NCBI GenBank assembly: GCA_964650735.1
Contig: CAZYUT010000082.1
Coordinates: forward strand, 1-9,421
From: Dichotomicrobium sp964650735
GTDB lineage: Bacteria; Pseudomonadota; Alphaproteobacteria; Rhizobiales; Rhodomicrobiaceae
Direction of reading: 5' to 3'
Length of the DNA stretch: 9,421 bases
Positions 1-7,947 of this stretch are shown piece by piece. Every line of letters starts with the position of its first letter. Position 1 is the first letter of the stretch. The notes under the pieces were generated by a model, which was not told the origin of the DNA, made no database searches, and saw nothing but the letters and a program-made list of their open reading frames with translations. A program made the position numbers and the translations under genes.

Positions 1-1359
<1,359 letters not shown>

Positions 1360-1400
1360 GAGCGTATAGTGTCTCCGCTTGCGTGAGTTCTGATTGACTC

Positions 1401-1432
1401 GGCGATATAGCACGCATGCGTGCCGTATCGCC
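1401..1432. repeat. Composite palindrome between kinase stop and ettA start
   Basis: An outer perfect 7-bp inverted repeat, GGCGATA (1401-1407) with TATCGCC (1426-1432), encloses a perfect 14-nt palindrome GCACGCATGCGTGC (1410-1423). The two layers are separated by a 2x2 mismatch (TA against CG). As RNA this folds into one long hairpin on either strand. It lies 25 nt beyond the kinase stop codon and 42 nt upstream of the ettA ATG. There is no T-run after it on either strand, so it is not a canonical intrinsic terminator. It may be a 3' end stabiliser, a Rho-assisted terminator, or a DNA-binding site. Confidence 0.7.
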
Positions 1433-1456
1433 AGACGCGCATGCTGTTATTGCCGG

Positions 1457-4400
1457 TCATTCGGCGGCCAGACCGGGCATTCGCACCTGGGCGATGGCGG
1501 CGCGCAGCGCGGCGGGCCTCACGGGCTTGCGCAGCAGGCGATAGCCGGCCGCGCGCACCTCGTCCTGCACTTCCGGCGAGCGATCCGCCGTTACGATCAC
1601 CCCGGCGATCTCGCTGTTCAGGCCCCGCGACAGCGCGGCGATCGCTTCGCAGCCCGAGCCTTCGTTCAGGTGGTAATCGGCAATAATGATATGGGGCGTG
1701 ATGTTCTGCGCGTGTAGCGCAACGGCCGCCTCGTTCGCGTCAAGCGCCGTGATGACCTCGCAGCCCCAGCTTCTGAGCAGCACGTCCATCCCCTCGAGGA
1801 TCGCTGGCTCGTTGTCGATGCAAAGCACGCGCACGCCATTCATCGCCCCGATTGACCGCGTTGCCTCTGGAGACGGCCGCGCGCGGACCGCCTCGGCGGC
1901 GGCGACCGGCACCGTTACGGAGAATACCGAACCGTGCCCCGGCTCTGATTTCAGCGTGATCGGATGTGAGAGCACGCGGCCCATACGTTCGACGATCGAC
2001 AGGCCCAGCCCGAGCCCCTGTACGGTCGCGGCGTGCTGGTCGAGCCGCAGGAACTCCTTGAAAACAAGCGACTGCTGCGCCGAGGGAATGCCTGGCCCGG
2101 TGTCGTGCACCTCAAGGCGCAGCGTGTTCCCTTCGCGGCGGCAGCCCACCAGCACGCGGCCCTTCTCGGTGTATTTGATCGCGTTGGACAGCAGGTTTTG
2201 CAGGATCCGCCGCAAAAGCCGCGCATCCGACATGACCCACCGGCTCGAAACCATGAAGGTCAGGCGGAGACCGCGCTCATCCGCCATCGGGGCGAATTCG
2301 AGCTGCAGTTGCTTGAACAGATCGTTGACCGAAACCGCGCCGAACTCGGGGCGCAGCGCACCGGTGTCAAGCCGCGAGATGTCCAGTAGCGTGTTGAGGA
2401 TATCCTCGACCGCTGTGAGCGCCGCGTCAATGTTGCCGGCCAGCCGCCCTGCATCGCCATGCATGTCGCGCTCAACCAGGCTGGTCGCGTAGAGCCGCGC
2501 GGCGTTCAGCGGCTGGAGGATGTCGTGGCTGGCCGCCGCGAGAAAGCGCGTCTTGTCGAGATTGGCCTCGTCTGCGCGGGCCTTGGCTTCCTTGAGCGCC
2601 TCGTTCAGCTTGGTCAGCTCGGCCGTGCGCGCCTTCACGCGGTGCTCAAGCTCGGCTTTCGAGCGCTCCAGCGCTTCGGCCGCGGCCACCCGGTCGGTGA
2701 TGTCCGTCATCGAGGTCACGATCCCGCCTTGGGGCATGGCATTGGTGCGCACCTCGATCACGCGCTGGTCGCTGTGCAGCCGCTCCTGGAACGTTTCCAT
2801 CGTCACGACGAAGCGCCGTAGCCGGTCCGCCACGATACTCTCGGTCTCGCCAGGGCCAAGATCGCCAGACTGCGCAAGCAACCGCACGATCTGATCCAGC
2901 GGCACGCCCACCTGCCCGACCTCGGGCGGCAGGCCCAGCACCTCGCGGAACTGCCGGTTCCAGCAGATCAGCCGCATGTCCTTGTCAAATACGGCGATAC
3001 CCTGGCGCACCTGATCGAGCGCTTGTTGCAGCAGGTCGCGGTTATACTGGATCGCCTCGGACGCATCGTCGAGCAACTTCAGCGCGGAGGTGCTGCCCAC
3101 GTCGTGCCGGCGCAGCGCCAGCGAGAACACCAGCCGCGAGGAGGCTGCGCCGATCGCGCTGGCCAGCAGCTTCTCCGAATAACGCACCCAGTGGATGTCC
3201 GCCACGGTCTCCTCGGACAACGGCGCGCCACGGCGCCGGGCGTAGTCCTCGAAGCAGCGCGTTGTTCGCTCATCGCCAAGGTAGCGCGCGACGGTCGCAT
3301 GCAGGTCGGCGACCTTCACCTTCTCGCGCCATGGCCGCAGGCCGTGGGCCGGCGCGCTGCGGCGTTCGTCTATGAAGCGGGTCGCCTGCAGGCGCTCGAT
3401 CGGCTCCGGCGGGCGCAGCAGTGAGACAGAGACGTAGGCGATGACGTTGAAGATCAGGCTCCAGAACACGCCATGCGTCAGCGGCTCGAAGCTCATGTTG
3501 AACAGCATTTGCGGCCGCAGGAGGCTGATGCCGAACGGGCCGCTTTCGATAAGCTCCGGCCCGATGACACCGGCCTTGGCGAGGAAGGGCAGCAGCAGCG
3601 TGTAGGACCACACCAGAAAGCCCGCGAAGATGCCCGCGAGCGCGCCGCGCGCCGTCGCCCCGCGCCACATCAGGCCGCCGAAGAAGGCAGGCGCAAGCTG
3701 CGCGATTGCCGCAAAAGACAAAAGGCCGATATCCGCCAGCCCGGACGAGCCGCCAATCATCCGGTAGAACACGTATGTCAGAAGCATGATGAGAAAGATC
3801 GCGCCGCGCCGGACGTTGAGAAGCACGCGGCCCATGTCCTTCCGGTCGAACACCGTCACCTTGCGCCGCTGGAGGATCAGCGGGACGACAAGGTCATTGC
3901 AGATCATGATCGCCAGCGCCACCGATGCGACAATGACCATCGCGGTTGCCGCCGACAGCCCGCCGACGAATGCAATCATCGCGATCGTGTTCGCGCCTTG
4001 CGATAGCGGCAGCGAGAGCAGATACATGTCCGCGTTCGCGCTGCCCGGGCCGAAGGTTACGAGCCCGGCGATCGCCACAGGCACGACGAACACGTTGATC
4101 AAGACGAGATAGAGCGGAAACAGCCAAACCGCGCGATTCACCTCGTTCGGCGTGTTGTTCTCCACGACCATGACGTGGAACTGGCGCGGCAGCAGGATGA
4201 TGCAAACCGCACTCAGAAGCGTAATCGTCATCCATGCGCCGCCATTGAAGCCGCGGCTGAAAAGCTCGGAAACCTGAGGGTCGGCGGCCGCACGATCGAG
4301 CAGCGGGCCGAGACCGCCCATCATCACGAAGGTGATGTAGGCGCCGACGATGATGAAGGCGACGAGCTTGACGACCGACTCCATTGCAATCGCCAGCATC

Positions 4401-4981
4401 AGCCCTTCCTGATGCTCCGTCGCGTCGATATGGCGGGTGCCGAACAGGATGGCGAACACGGCCATCAGCACCGCGATGATGAGGGCGATATCGACGTGAT
4501 CGGGCGGACCGCTGCCATGCTGCAGCGGGGTCGCCGGGCCGAGCATGGTCTTCACCGAGACGGACACCGCTTCGAGCTGGAGCGAGAGATAGGGCAGGGT
4601 GCCCATGACGATCAGCACGGTGACGACGGCCGCCAACGGGGCGCTCTTGCCGTAGCGCGCAGCGAGGAAGTCCGCGACCGAGGTTATGTTCTGGCTCTTT
4701 GCGATGCGGATGATGCGGCTGATCAGCGGTGCGCCGAGTATGAGCACAAGGATCGGGCCGACATAGACCGGCAGGAAGTCCAGGCCGGTGCGCGCGGACA
4801 GCCCGATGCTGCCGAAGAATGTCCATGAGGTGCAATAGACCGCAAGCGACAAGGCGTAGATCGTTGGACGGTCGCGCCGGGACGGGCGCTTTGCGGCCGC
4901 ATGGTCGCCGTAATAGGCAACCGCAAAAAGGATGCCTAGGTAAATTGTTGCTGCGGCGACGATGATCCAGCCGTCGAGCAT
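1457..4981 (-). CDS. SSF-type hybrid sensor histidine kinase/response regulator (CrbS/MxtR-like)
   Basis: A 1174-residue membrane kinase. Residues 1 to about 510 form a multi-pass sodium/solute-symporter-like (SSF) domain with the blocks SWTFFGSIG (52-60), GTRHIDATEHQEG (181-193) and LLPRQFHVMVVENN (263-276). A soluble linker with the look of a STAC domain (about 545-620) follows, then a PAS domain (about 650-765, near GIAVFDKD) and a charged coiled coil (771-810). The HisKA domain has phospho-acceptor H819 in ASHDILQPL. The ATPase has N933 (N box), D960-G964 (DTGPG) and GLGLGLSI (989-996). The C-terminal receiver has acidic D1056/E1058, phospho-acceptor D1102, T1131 and K1152. All catalytic residues are present, so it should be active. 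This architecture matches CrbS/MxtR-type kinases, which act on acetyl-CoA synthetase genes in Vibrio and Pseudomonas; CbrA is related but lacks a receiver. The stimulus here is unknown, and no LuxR-type partner regulator is in the window. The ATG fits the family N-terminus; the ribosome-binding site is weak. Confidence 0.9.
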   Translation of the reverse strand: MLDGWIIVAAATIYLGILFAVAYYGDHAAAKRPSRRDRPTIYALSLAVYCTSWTFFGSIGLSARTGLDFLPVYVGPILVLILGAPLISRIIRIAKSQNITSVADFLAARYGKSAPLAAVVTVLIVMGTLPYLSLQLEAVSVSVKTMLGPATPLQHGSGPPDHVDIALIIAVLMAVFAILFGTRHIDATEHQEGLMLAIAMESVVKLVAFIIVGAYITFVMMGGLGPLLDRAAADPQVSELFSRGFNGGAWMTITLLSAVCIILLPRQFHVMVVENNTPNEVNRAVWLFPLYLVLINVFVVPVAIAGLVTFGPGSANADMYLLSLPLSQGANTIAMIAFVGGLSAATAMVIVASVALAIMICNDLVVPLILQRRKVTVFDRKDMGRVLLNVRRGAIFLIMLLTYVFYRMIGGSSGLADIGLLSFAAIAQLAPAFFGGLMWRGATARGALAGIFAGFLVWSYTLLLPFLAKAGVIGPELIESGPFGISLLRPQMLFNMSFEPLTHGVFWSLIFNVIAYVSVSLLRPPEPIERLQATRFIDERRSAPAHGLRPWREKVKVADLHATVARYLGDERTTRCFEDYARRRGAPLSEETVADIHWVRYSEKLLASAIGAASSRLVFSLALRRHDVGSTSALKLLDDASEAIQYNRDLLQQALDQVRQGIAVFDKDMRLICWNRQFREVLGLPPEVGQVGVPLDQIVRLLAQSGDLGPGETESIVADRLRRFVVTMETFQERLHSDQRVIEVRTNAMPQGGIVTSMTDITDRVAAAEALERSKAELEHRVKARTAELTKLNEALKEAKARADEANLDKTRFLAAASHDILQPLNAARLYATSLVERDMHGDAGRLAGNIDAALTAVEDILNTLLDISRLDTGALRPEFGAVSVNDLFKQLQLEFAPMADERGLRLTFMVSSRWVMSDARLLRRILQNLLSNAIKYTEKGRVLVGCRREGNTLRLEVHDTGPGIPSAQQSLVFKEFLRLDQHAATVQGLGLGLSIVERMGRVLSHPITLKSEPGHGSVFSVTVPVAAAEAVRARPSPEATRSIGAMNGVRVLCIDNEPAILEGMDVLLRSWGCEVITALDANEAAVALHAQNITPHIIIADYHLNEGSGCEAIAALSRGLNSEIAGVIVTADRSPEVQDEVRAAGYRLLRKPVRPAALRAAIAQVRMPGLAAE

Positions 4982-5001
4982 TGCGGTCCCGGGTTGGGCG
5001 C

Positions 5002-5029
5002 GCCGCGAAAACCGCGGCAGCGCCGGCGC
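5002..5029. repeat. Paired GC-rich hairpin and palindrome in the kinase leader
   Basis: On the plus strand GCCGCG (5002-5007), loop AAAAC, CGCGGC (5013-5018) forms a perfect 6-bp hairpin. It is followed almost at once by the perfect 10-nt palindrome GCGCCGGCGC (5020-5029). Both lie in the 106-nt gap between the SIMPL stop and the kinase ATG, starting about 20 nt upstream of that ATG. No T-run follows, so a standard terminator for the SIMPL gene is not supported. A structured kinase leader or a binding site is possible. Confidence 0.45.
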
Positions 5030-5087
5030 CTACTACGAGGCGGAAAGCTTACAGGCCGGGCCGCCGCTTTGAAAACACCGATTTTTC

Positions 5088-5822
5088 CTAGCCTTGATCG
5101 GTGAGCGCCCAGACGACTCGAACGCGAACTTTTATCTCGGTCTCGCCGGCCTCGATCGGGACGTCGCCTTCGGCCTGCGCGGTCATGGCGCGGAACCGCG
5201 GCTCCGGGGCGCCGTCCATGTTGACCTCCTCGATCTTGAGGACTTCGCCGACAGAGGTGCCGGCGGCTTGGGCGTAAAGCTCGGCACGCGCGCGGGCAGT
5301 CTCGATCGCCTGGACGCGCGCCTTGTCCATCAGCGCGGCCGGCTCGCTGACGGAAAAGCTGATGCCGCCGATCTGGTTGGAGCCGAAGCTGACCACCTTG
5401 TCCAGCACCTCGCCGAGACGTCCGATTTCGCGCACGGTGATGCGGATTGAGTTGACGACCCGATATCCGGAGATGACCGACGGCTTGCCGTCATCGAAGT
5501 GCTGATAGCGCGGATGTACCGAGAAATTCGTCGTTTGGATATCCTCGCTGGCGATGTCGCGTTCCTTGAGGGCCTCGATCACCGTGGCCATCGCCGCGTT
5601 GTTGTCGTCGAGCGCGCCGCGCGCGCTCTCGGCCTCGCTGACGACGCCGACGGTGATATGGGCGGTGTCGGGCCGGACATTCACGCTGCCGGTCGCGCTG
5701 AGTGAGAGGGTGCGCTGCTCGGCGTCGATTGACTGCGCGGCGGCGCGCGAAGGCTCGGTAACGGCGGTCAGGCTGAAGAGGAGGGTGACAACGGTGAAGA
5801 CGGCTGAAATGCGTGTAAACAT
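5088..5822 (-). CDS. Exported SIMPL (DUF541) domain protein
   Basis: A 244-residue protein with a hydrophobic N-terminal signal peptide (about residues 1-29, ending near SRAAAQS) and one SIMPL/DUF541 domain across about residues 38-240. Family-like blocks include LSLSATGSVNVRPD at the domain start, a central ISGYRVVNSIRITVRE stretch, and an alternating valine/arginine strand (KVRVRVVWAL) at the end. It should be periplasmic or outer-surface. E. coli YggE of this family has been linked to oxidative stress defence, and other members form ring-like assemblies, but the biochemical role is unknown. The start is supported by GGAAGG (5828-5833), 5 nt before the ATG. It is transcribed toward the kinase gene after a 106-nt gap and divergently from the tRNA. 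No lipobox cysteine and no extra domain were seen. Confidence 0.88.
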   Translation of the reverse strand: MFTRISAVFTVVTLLFSLTAVTEPSRAAAQSIDAEQRTLSLSATGSVNVRPDTAHITVGVVSEAESARGALDDNNAAMATVIEALKERDIASEDIQTTNFSVHPRYQHFDDGKPSVISGYRVVNSIRITVREIGRLGEVLDKVVSFGSNQIGGISFSVSEPAALMDKARVQAIETARARAELYAQAAGTSVGEVLKIEEVNMDGAPEPRFRAMTAQAEGDVPIEAGETEIKVRVRVVWALTDQG

Positions 5823-5827
5823 GAGGG

Positions 5828-5833
5828 CCTTCC
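5828..5833 (-). promoter_or_regulatory. Ribosome binding site of the SIMPL gene
   Basis: Read on the minus strand this is GGAAGG, 5 nt before the ATG at 5822-5820. It is the clearest Shine-Dalgarno sequence among the minus-strand genes here and fixes the start so that the signal peptide is included. Confidence 0.6.
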
Positions 5834-5915
5834 GTTTTGGCGATCTGCGTTCAGGCGCGGTCTACGAGGGGTGCTGTGTCGCGGTCGCGCCGGTTGCGAA
5901 AAACGCTGTCTACGG

Positions 5916-5943
5916 TTAGCGCATAGGACAAAATTGCTATAGA
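5916..5943 (+). promoter_or_regulatory. Possible tRNA promoter
   Basis: A TATAGA hexamer (5938-5943) lies about 20 nt upstream of the tRNA, and a loose -35 match TTAGCG (5916-5921) sits 16 nt before it. The position suits a tRNA gene with a short leader, but the -35 agreement is only partial. It lies in the 141-nt gap that must also hold the divergent SIMPL promoter, for which no convincing hexamers were found. Confidence 0.35.
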
Positions 5944-5963
5944 GTCGAGCGCCTGCCGACAGC

Positions 5964-6040
5964 GGGCCCGTAGCTCAATTGGTTAGAGCCGACGGCTCAT
6001 AACCGTCTGGTTGCAGGTTCGAGTCCTGCCGGGCCCACCA
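5964..6040 (+). tRNA. tRNA with CAU anticodon (likely tRNA-Ile2 with lysidine, or elongator tRNA-Met)
   Basis: A complete cloverleaf with the CCA end encoded. Acceptor GGGCCCG (5964-5970) pairs with CGGGCCC (6030-6036). The D stem is GCTC/GAGC (5973-5976, 5986-5989). The anticodon stem GACGG/CCGTC (5991-5995, 6003-6007) holds loop CTCATAA with CAT at 5998-6000. The T stem GCAGG/CCTGC flanks TTCGAGT, the discriminator is A6037, and CCA is 6038-6040. All stems are fully paired. It is not an initiator: base 1 pairs with 72 and the initiator GGG/CCC anticodon-stem pattern is absent. The C4-G69 and C5-G68 acceptor pairs are what E. coli TilS favours in tRNA-Ile2, while E. coli elongator Met has U-A and A-U there. 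I therefore lean to Ile2, without certainty. Position 26 is C (5990), which is uncommon. Confidence 0.95.
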
Positions 6041-6098
6041 ACAAAGCGATAACTCCGCGGGGAGCTTGCCACCACGCGCGGCGCCCGGAGCGAGATCA

Positions 6099-6126
6099 TG
6101 CCGGACGGCTGTGGTTGCGTCCGGCA
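6099..6126. repeat. Inverted repeat downstream of the tRNA
   Basis: TGCCGGACG (6099-6107) and CGTCCGGCA (6118-6126) are a perfect 9-bp inverted repeat around a 10-nt loop, 58 nt after the tRNA CCA. It could end the tRNA transcript, but a T-run is missing, so terminator function is only inferred. A regulator-binding site is the alternative. Confidence 0.5.
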
Positions 6127-6234
6127 GGGTGCGCGCCAACGAGATAATCGTGCAGCCCAAACAATGGCGCTTCCGATGAGCCGGCTCGGCACGCCGCGGC
6201 CATACGGTCGAACCGGCACGTCGCAAACAAATCT

Positions 6235-6277
6235 TTGACAAACGCGCGTGCGACGTAACACGCTATACGATATATCG
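6235..6277 (+). promoter_or_regulatory. Candidate tct promoter with overlapping palindromic operator
   Basis: A perfect TTGACA (6235-6240) could be the -35 element of the tct operon, but no -10 sits at ideal spacing: TAACAC (6256-6261) is 15 nt away and TATACG (6264-6269) is 23 nt away. The perfect 10-nt palindrome CGATATATCG (6268-6277) lies just downstream, where a repressor site would be expected. The predicted leader to tctC would be about 140 nt. Confidence 0.35.
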
Positions 6278-6398
6278 ATTTCCAACCTGCGCGGAGCGTG
6301 CTCTTAATGCTGAATGGTGCGCGTTGCTTAGGCCCCAGGCCGGAGGGCAGCCCACCAGTTTCTGTCTGCCCCGTATGAAATAATTGCATCCAAACCTA

Positions 6399-6404
6399 GG
6401 GAGG
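6399..6404 (+). promoter_or_regulatory. Ribosome binding site of tctC, with long spacing
   Basis: GGGAGG is the only strong Shine-Dalgarno match before tctC but lies 13 nt from the ATG, longer than usual. An in-frame TAG at 6397-6399 rules out any further upstream start, so the ATG at 6418 is fixed despite the spacing. Confidence 0.5.
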
Positions 6405-6417
6405 CGAGAAAACTAAC

Positions 6418-7398
6418 ATGACAAAACTTGCTGGATTGGCAGCCGCAGCATTCGCACTTGCGTTTTCGGCGACAGCCGCGCAGGCGCAGTACCCGGAGCG
6501 CGCGATCACGCTCGTGATCCCGTATGGCGCAGGTGGCGCTACTGACATCGCCGGCCGCAACCTCGCTTCCGTTACTCCGAAATACGTGCCGCAGCCGGTC
6601 TTGCCGGTCAACCGAACAGGCGCTGGCGGTGTGACGGGCACGGCATCGGTCGCCAACGCCGGGTCTGACGGCTATACGATGATGGTGGCGCGCGTCGGCT
6701 CGCACACAGTGAACCCGGCTATGAAGGCCGCGCTCCCTTACGCCATCGACGATTTCGACTACATCGGCGTTTTCGAGATCAACCCGGTGGTCTGCGCAGT
6801 ATCGGCAGAGTCGGAGATCGAGTCGATGGATGACCTGGTCTCCAGAATCAAGGAGAACCCGGGCTCAGTCAGCTATAGTTCTTCTGGCGTTGGCTCGCTG
6901 CTTCATCTCGCCTCGCCTCTGGTGATCGACGCCTTTGGGGTGGAGAAAGCCAACCAGGCGCTCATTCATCTGCCGTTCCGCGGCGGCGGAGCGGCGGCGA
7001 CGGCCGTGATCACCGGCAACGCGGATTTCATCTGCACGAATTCTTCCGCGCTCGCAGGTCACATCAGCAACGGTGTGCTGCGCCCGCTGCTGGTGACCAC
7101 GAAGGAGCCGGTCGAAGGCATCGACGCGCCGACGGCCAACGAGCTTGGCCATCCTGAGCTCAATGCGCTTGTGGGCTGGAGCGGCATCGCCGGCCCGAAA
7201 GGGCTGCCTGATGAGGTGAAAAGCGCGTGGGGCGGCTGGCTCGGCGAGATAACAGCGGATGAAGAATTCATTCAGAAGCTGCGGTCGCTTGGTTCCGTGC
7301 CGGTCCAAATGCCCCCTCAGGAGTCCATCGACTTCATCAACAACCAGTATGAGGTTTTCCGGGAGCTGGTTGTCAAGCTCGGCATGGAAGTCGAGTAA
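6418..7398 (+). CDS. tctC: TctC/Bug-family periplasmic solute-binding protein
   Basis: A 326-residue exported binding protein, the usual family length. The signal peptide covers residues 1-23, with likely cleavage after AQA. The mature protein begins QYPERAITLVIPYGAGGATD. The PYGAGGATD loop (35-43) is the Bug-family carboxylate-binding signature, and the later GAGG and DGYT motifs also fit. It would capture a small carboxylate in the periplasm and hand it to TctA/TctB. Published family ligands include citrate and other dicarboxylates, tricarboxylates and aromatic acids; the ligand here cannot be inferred. No lipobox cysteine is present, so it is probably free in the periplasm. tctB follows after 39 nt, and the C-B-A order is common for these operons. 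The symbol names the family role, not proven citrate binding. Adjacent two-component genes, such as the tctDE pair known elsewhere, are absent in the window. Confidence 0.93.
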   Translation: MTKLAGLAAAAFALAFSATAAQAQYPERAITLVIPYGAGGATDIAGRNLASVTPKYVPQPVLPVNRTGAGGVTGTASVANAGSDGYTMMVARVGSHTVNPAMKAALPYAIDDFDYIGVFEINPVVCAVSAESEIESMDDLVSRIKENPGSVSYSSSGVGSLLHLASPLVIDAFGVEKANQALIHLPFRGGGAAATAVITGNADFICTNSSALAGHISNGVLRPLLVTTKEPVEGIDAPTANELGHPELNALVGWSGIAGPKGLPDEVKSAWGGWLGEITADEEFIQKLRSLGSVPVQMPPQESIDFINNQYEVFRELVVKLGMEVE

Positions 7399-7426
7399 GC
7401 GCAATTCCCTGGCGCTGAGGAAGGCT

Positions 7427-7430
7427 GGAG
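7427..7430 (+). promoter_or_regulatory. Ribosome binding site of tctB
   Basis: GGAG lies 7 nt before the tctB ATG, a normal spacing, in the 39-nt gap after the tctC stop. It supports the chosen start and independent re-initiation on the tct message. Confidence 0.5.
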
Positions 7431-7437
7431 ACAACCG

Positions 7438-7947
7438 ATGACTTATCGCGACCTCTGGCTCGGGGCGGGGCTGGCCATAGTTTCGGCCCTGCTCTTTTTC
7501 TTCGCGATCCCGGCCGGCATCACGGTTCCCTCTGGCGTACGTTCGCCGGTGATGTCACCGGCCTTCTGGCCGAACATCATCGCGCTTTTCCTGCTGGCGA
7601 TCTCTGCCCTGCTGTTGGCGCGCGCCGGGATCGCCTGGCGCAGGGGTGAAATCATGCCGCACGTGTCGTCTGATGCGCAAGGCGACGAACTGCGCGCAGG
7701 ATGGGGCGGCCAGATCCGCGCGCTCGCCGTGATCGCGATCATGTTCGTCTACTACTGGCTCATCCTCAAGATCGGTCTTGTTCCAGCTTCGATGGTTGCA
7801 ATGCTGGTTCTTGGGCTGGCGACGTCGCGCCCGAAAATCTGGCTGTTGCTGATCGCCACGCCTGCCCTGCCAATGCTGCTCTATCTGTTCTTCTATAACG
7901 TCGCCAATGTCCCGATCCCGGGCGGTCAATGGCTGAGCTTCCCATGA
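7438..7947 (+). CDS. tctB: TctB-family small membrane subunit of a tripartite tricarboxylate transporter
   Basis: A 169-residue membrane protein of typical TctB size, with four to five hydrophobic segments: about 7-28, 44-66, 94-112, 113-128 and 134-153. The SPAFWPNIIALFLL block (40-53) and the C-terminal FYNVANVPIPGG block (152-163) are the recognisable family features. A short charged cytoplasmic-type loop (68-92) separates the two membrane halves. TctB is poorly conserved between species; the assignment rests on these features and on its place between tctC and tctA. It is thought to accompany TctA in the inner membrane, with an unclear mechanistic role. Its stop codon overlaps the next start as ATGA, so its translation is probably coupled to tctA. 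Confidence 0.88.
   Translation: MTYRDLWLGAGLAIVSALLFFFAIPAGITVPSGVRSPVMSPAFWPNIIALFLLAISALLLARAGIAWRRGEIMPHVSSDAQGDELRAGWGGQIRALAVIAIMFVYYWLILKIGLVPASMVAMLVLGLATSRPKIWLLLIATPALPMLLYLFFYNVANVPIPGGQWLSFP

Larger units (their letters stand above)
6041..6417. other. 377-nt non-coding stretch between tRNA and tctC
   Basis: No credible gene was found on either strand. The minus-strand frames across it run into the complement of the tRNA and yield the familiar spurious peptide ending in DSNLQPDGYEPSALT. The stretch holds a 9-bp inverted repeat (6099-6126), a TTGACA hexamer (6235-6240), a 10-nt palindrome (6268-6277), a weak 6-bp inverted repeat GGGCAG/CTGCCC (6345-6350, 6366-6371) and the tctC ribosome-binding site. 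It probably contains the tRNA 3' trailer and the tct promoter and leader. Confidence 0.7.

Noticed and set aside
4175..4828. A 217-codon plus-strand open frame opposite the kinase membrane domain
   Set aside because: It is extremely charged (Asp, Glu, Arg, His), as expected for the antisense of a hydrophobic gene, and has no supporting ribosome-binding site or motif.
3894..4835. A 313-codon minus-strand open frame inside the sensor kinase gene
   Set aside because: It is an out-of-frame shadow; the overlapping frame encodes the symporter-like membrane domain with recognised motifs, whereas this product is Arg/Pro/His-rich without family features.
6058..6069. CTCC-GCGG-GGAG as a terminator directly behind the tRNA
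   Set aside because: The stem is only 4 bp, with no T-run, so it is too weak to call.
5975..6285. Minus-strand open frames overlapping the tRNA, with peptides such as RQDSNLQPDGYEPSALT and GRTRTCNQTVMSRRL
   Set aside because: These are well-known spurious translations of the complement of a tRNA gene that recur in databases; the cloverleaf explains the sequence.
6315..6328. A sigma-54-like TGG...TTGC element before tctC
   Set aside because: The distance between the GG and GC elements is two bases too short for a sigma-54 promoter, and the -24 half is TGGTGC rather than TGGCAC.
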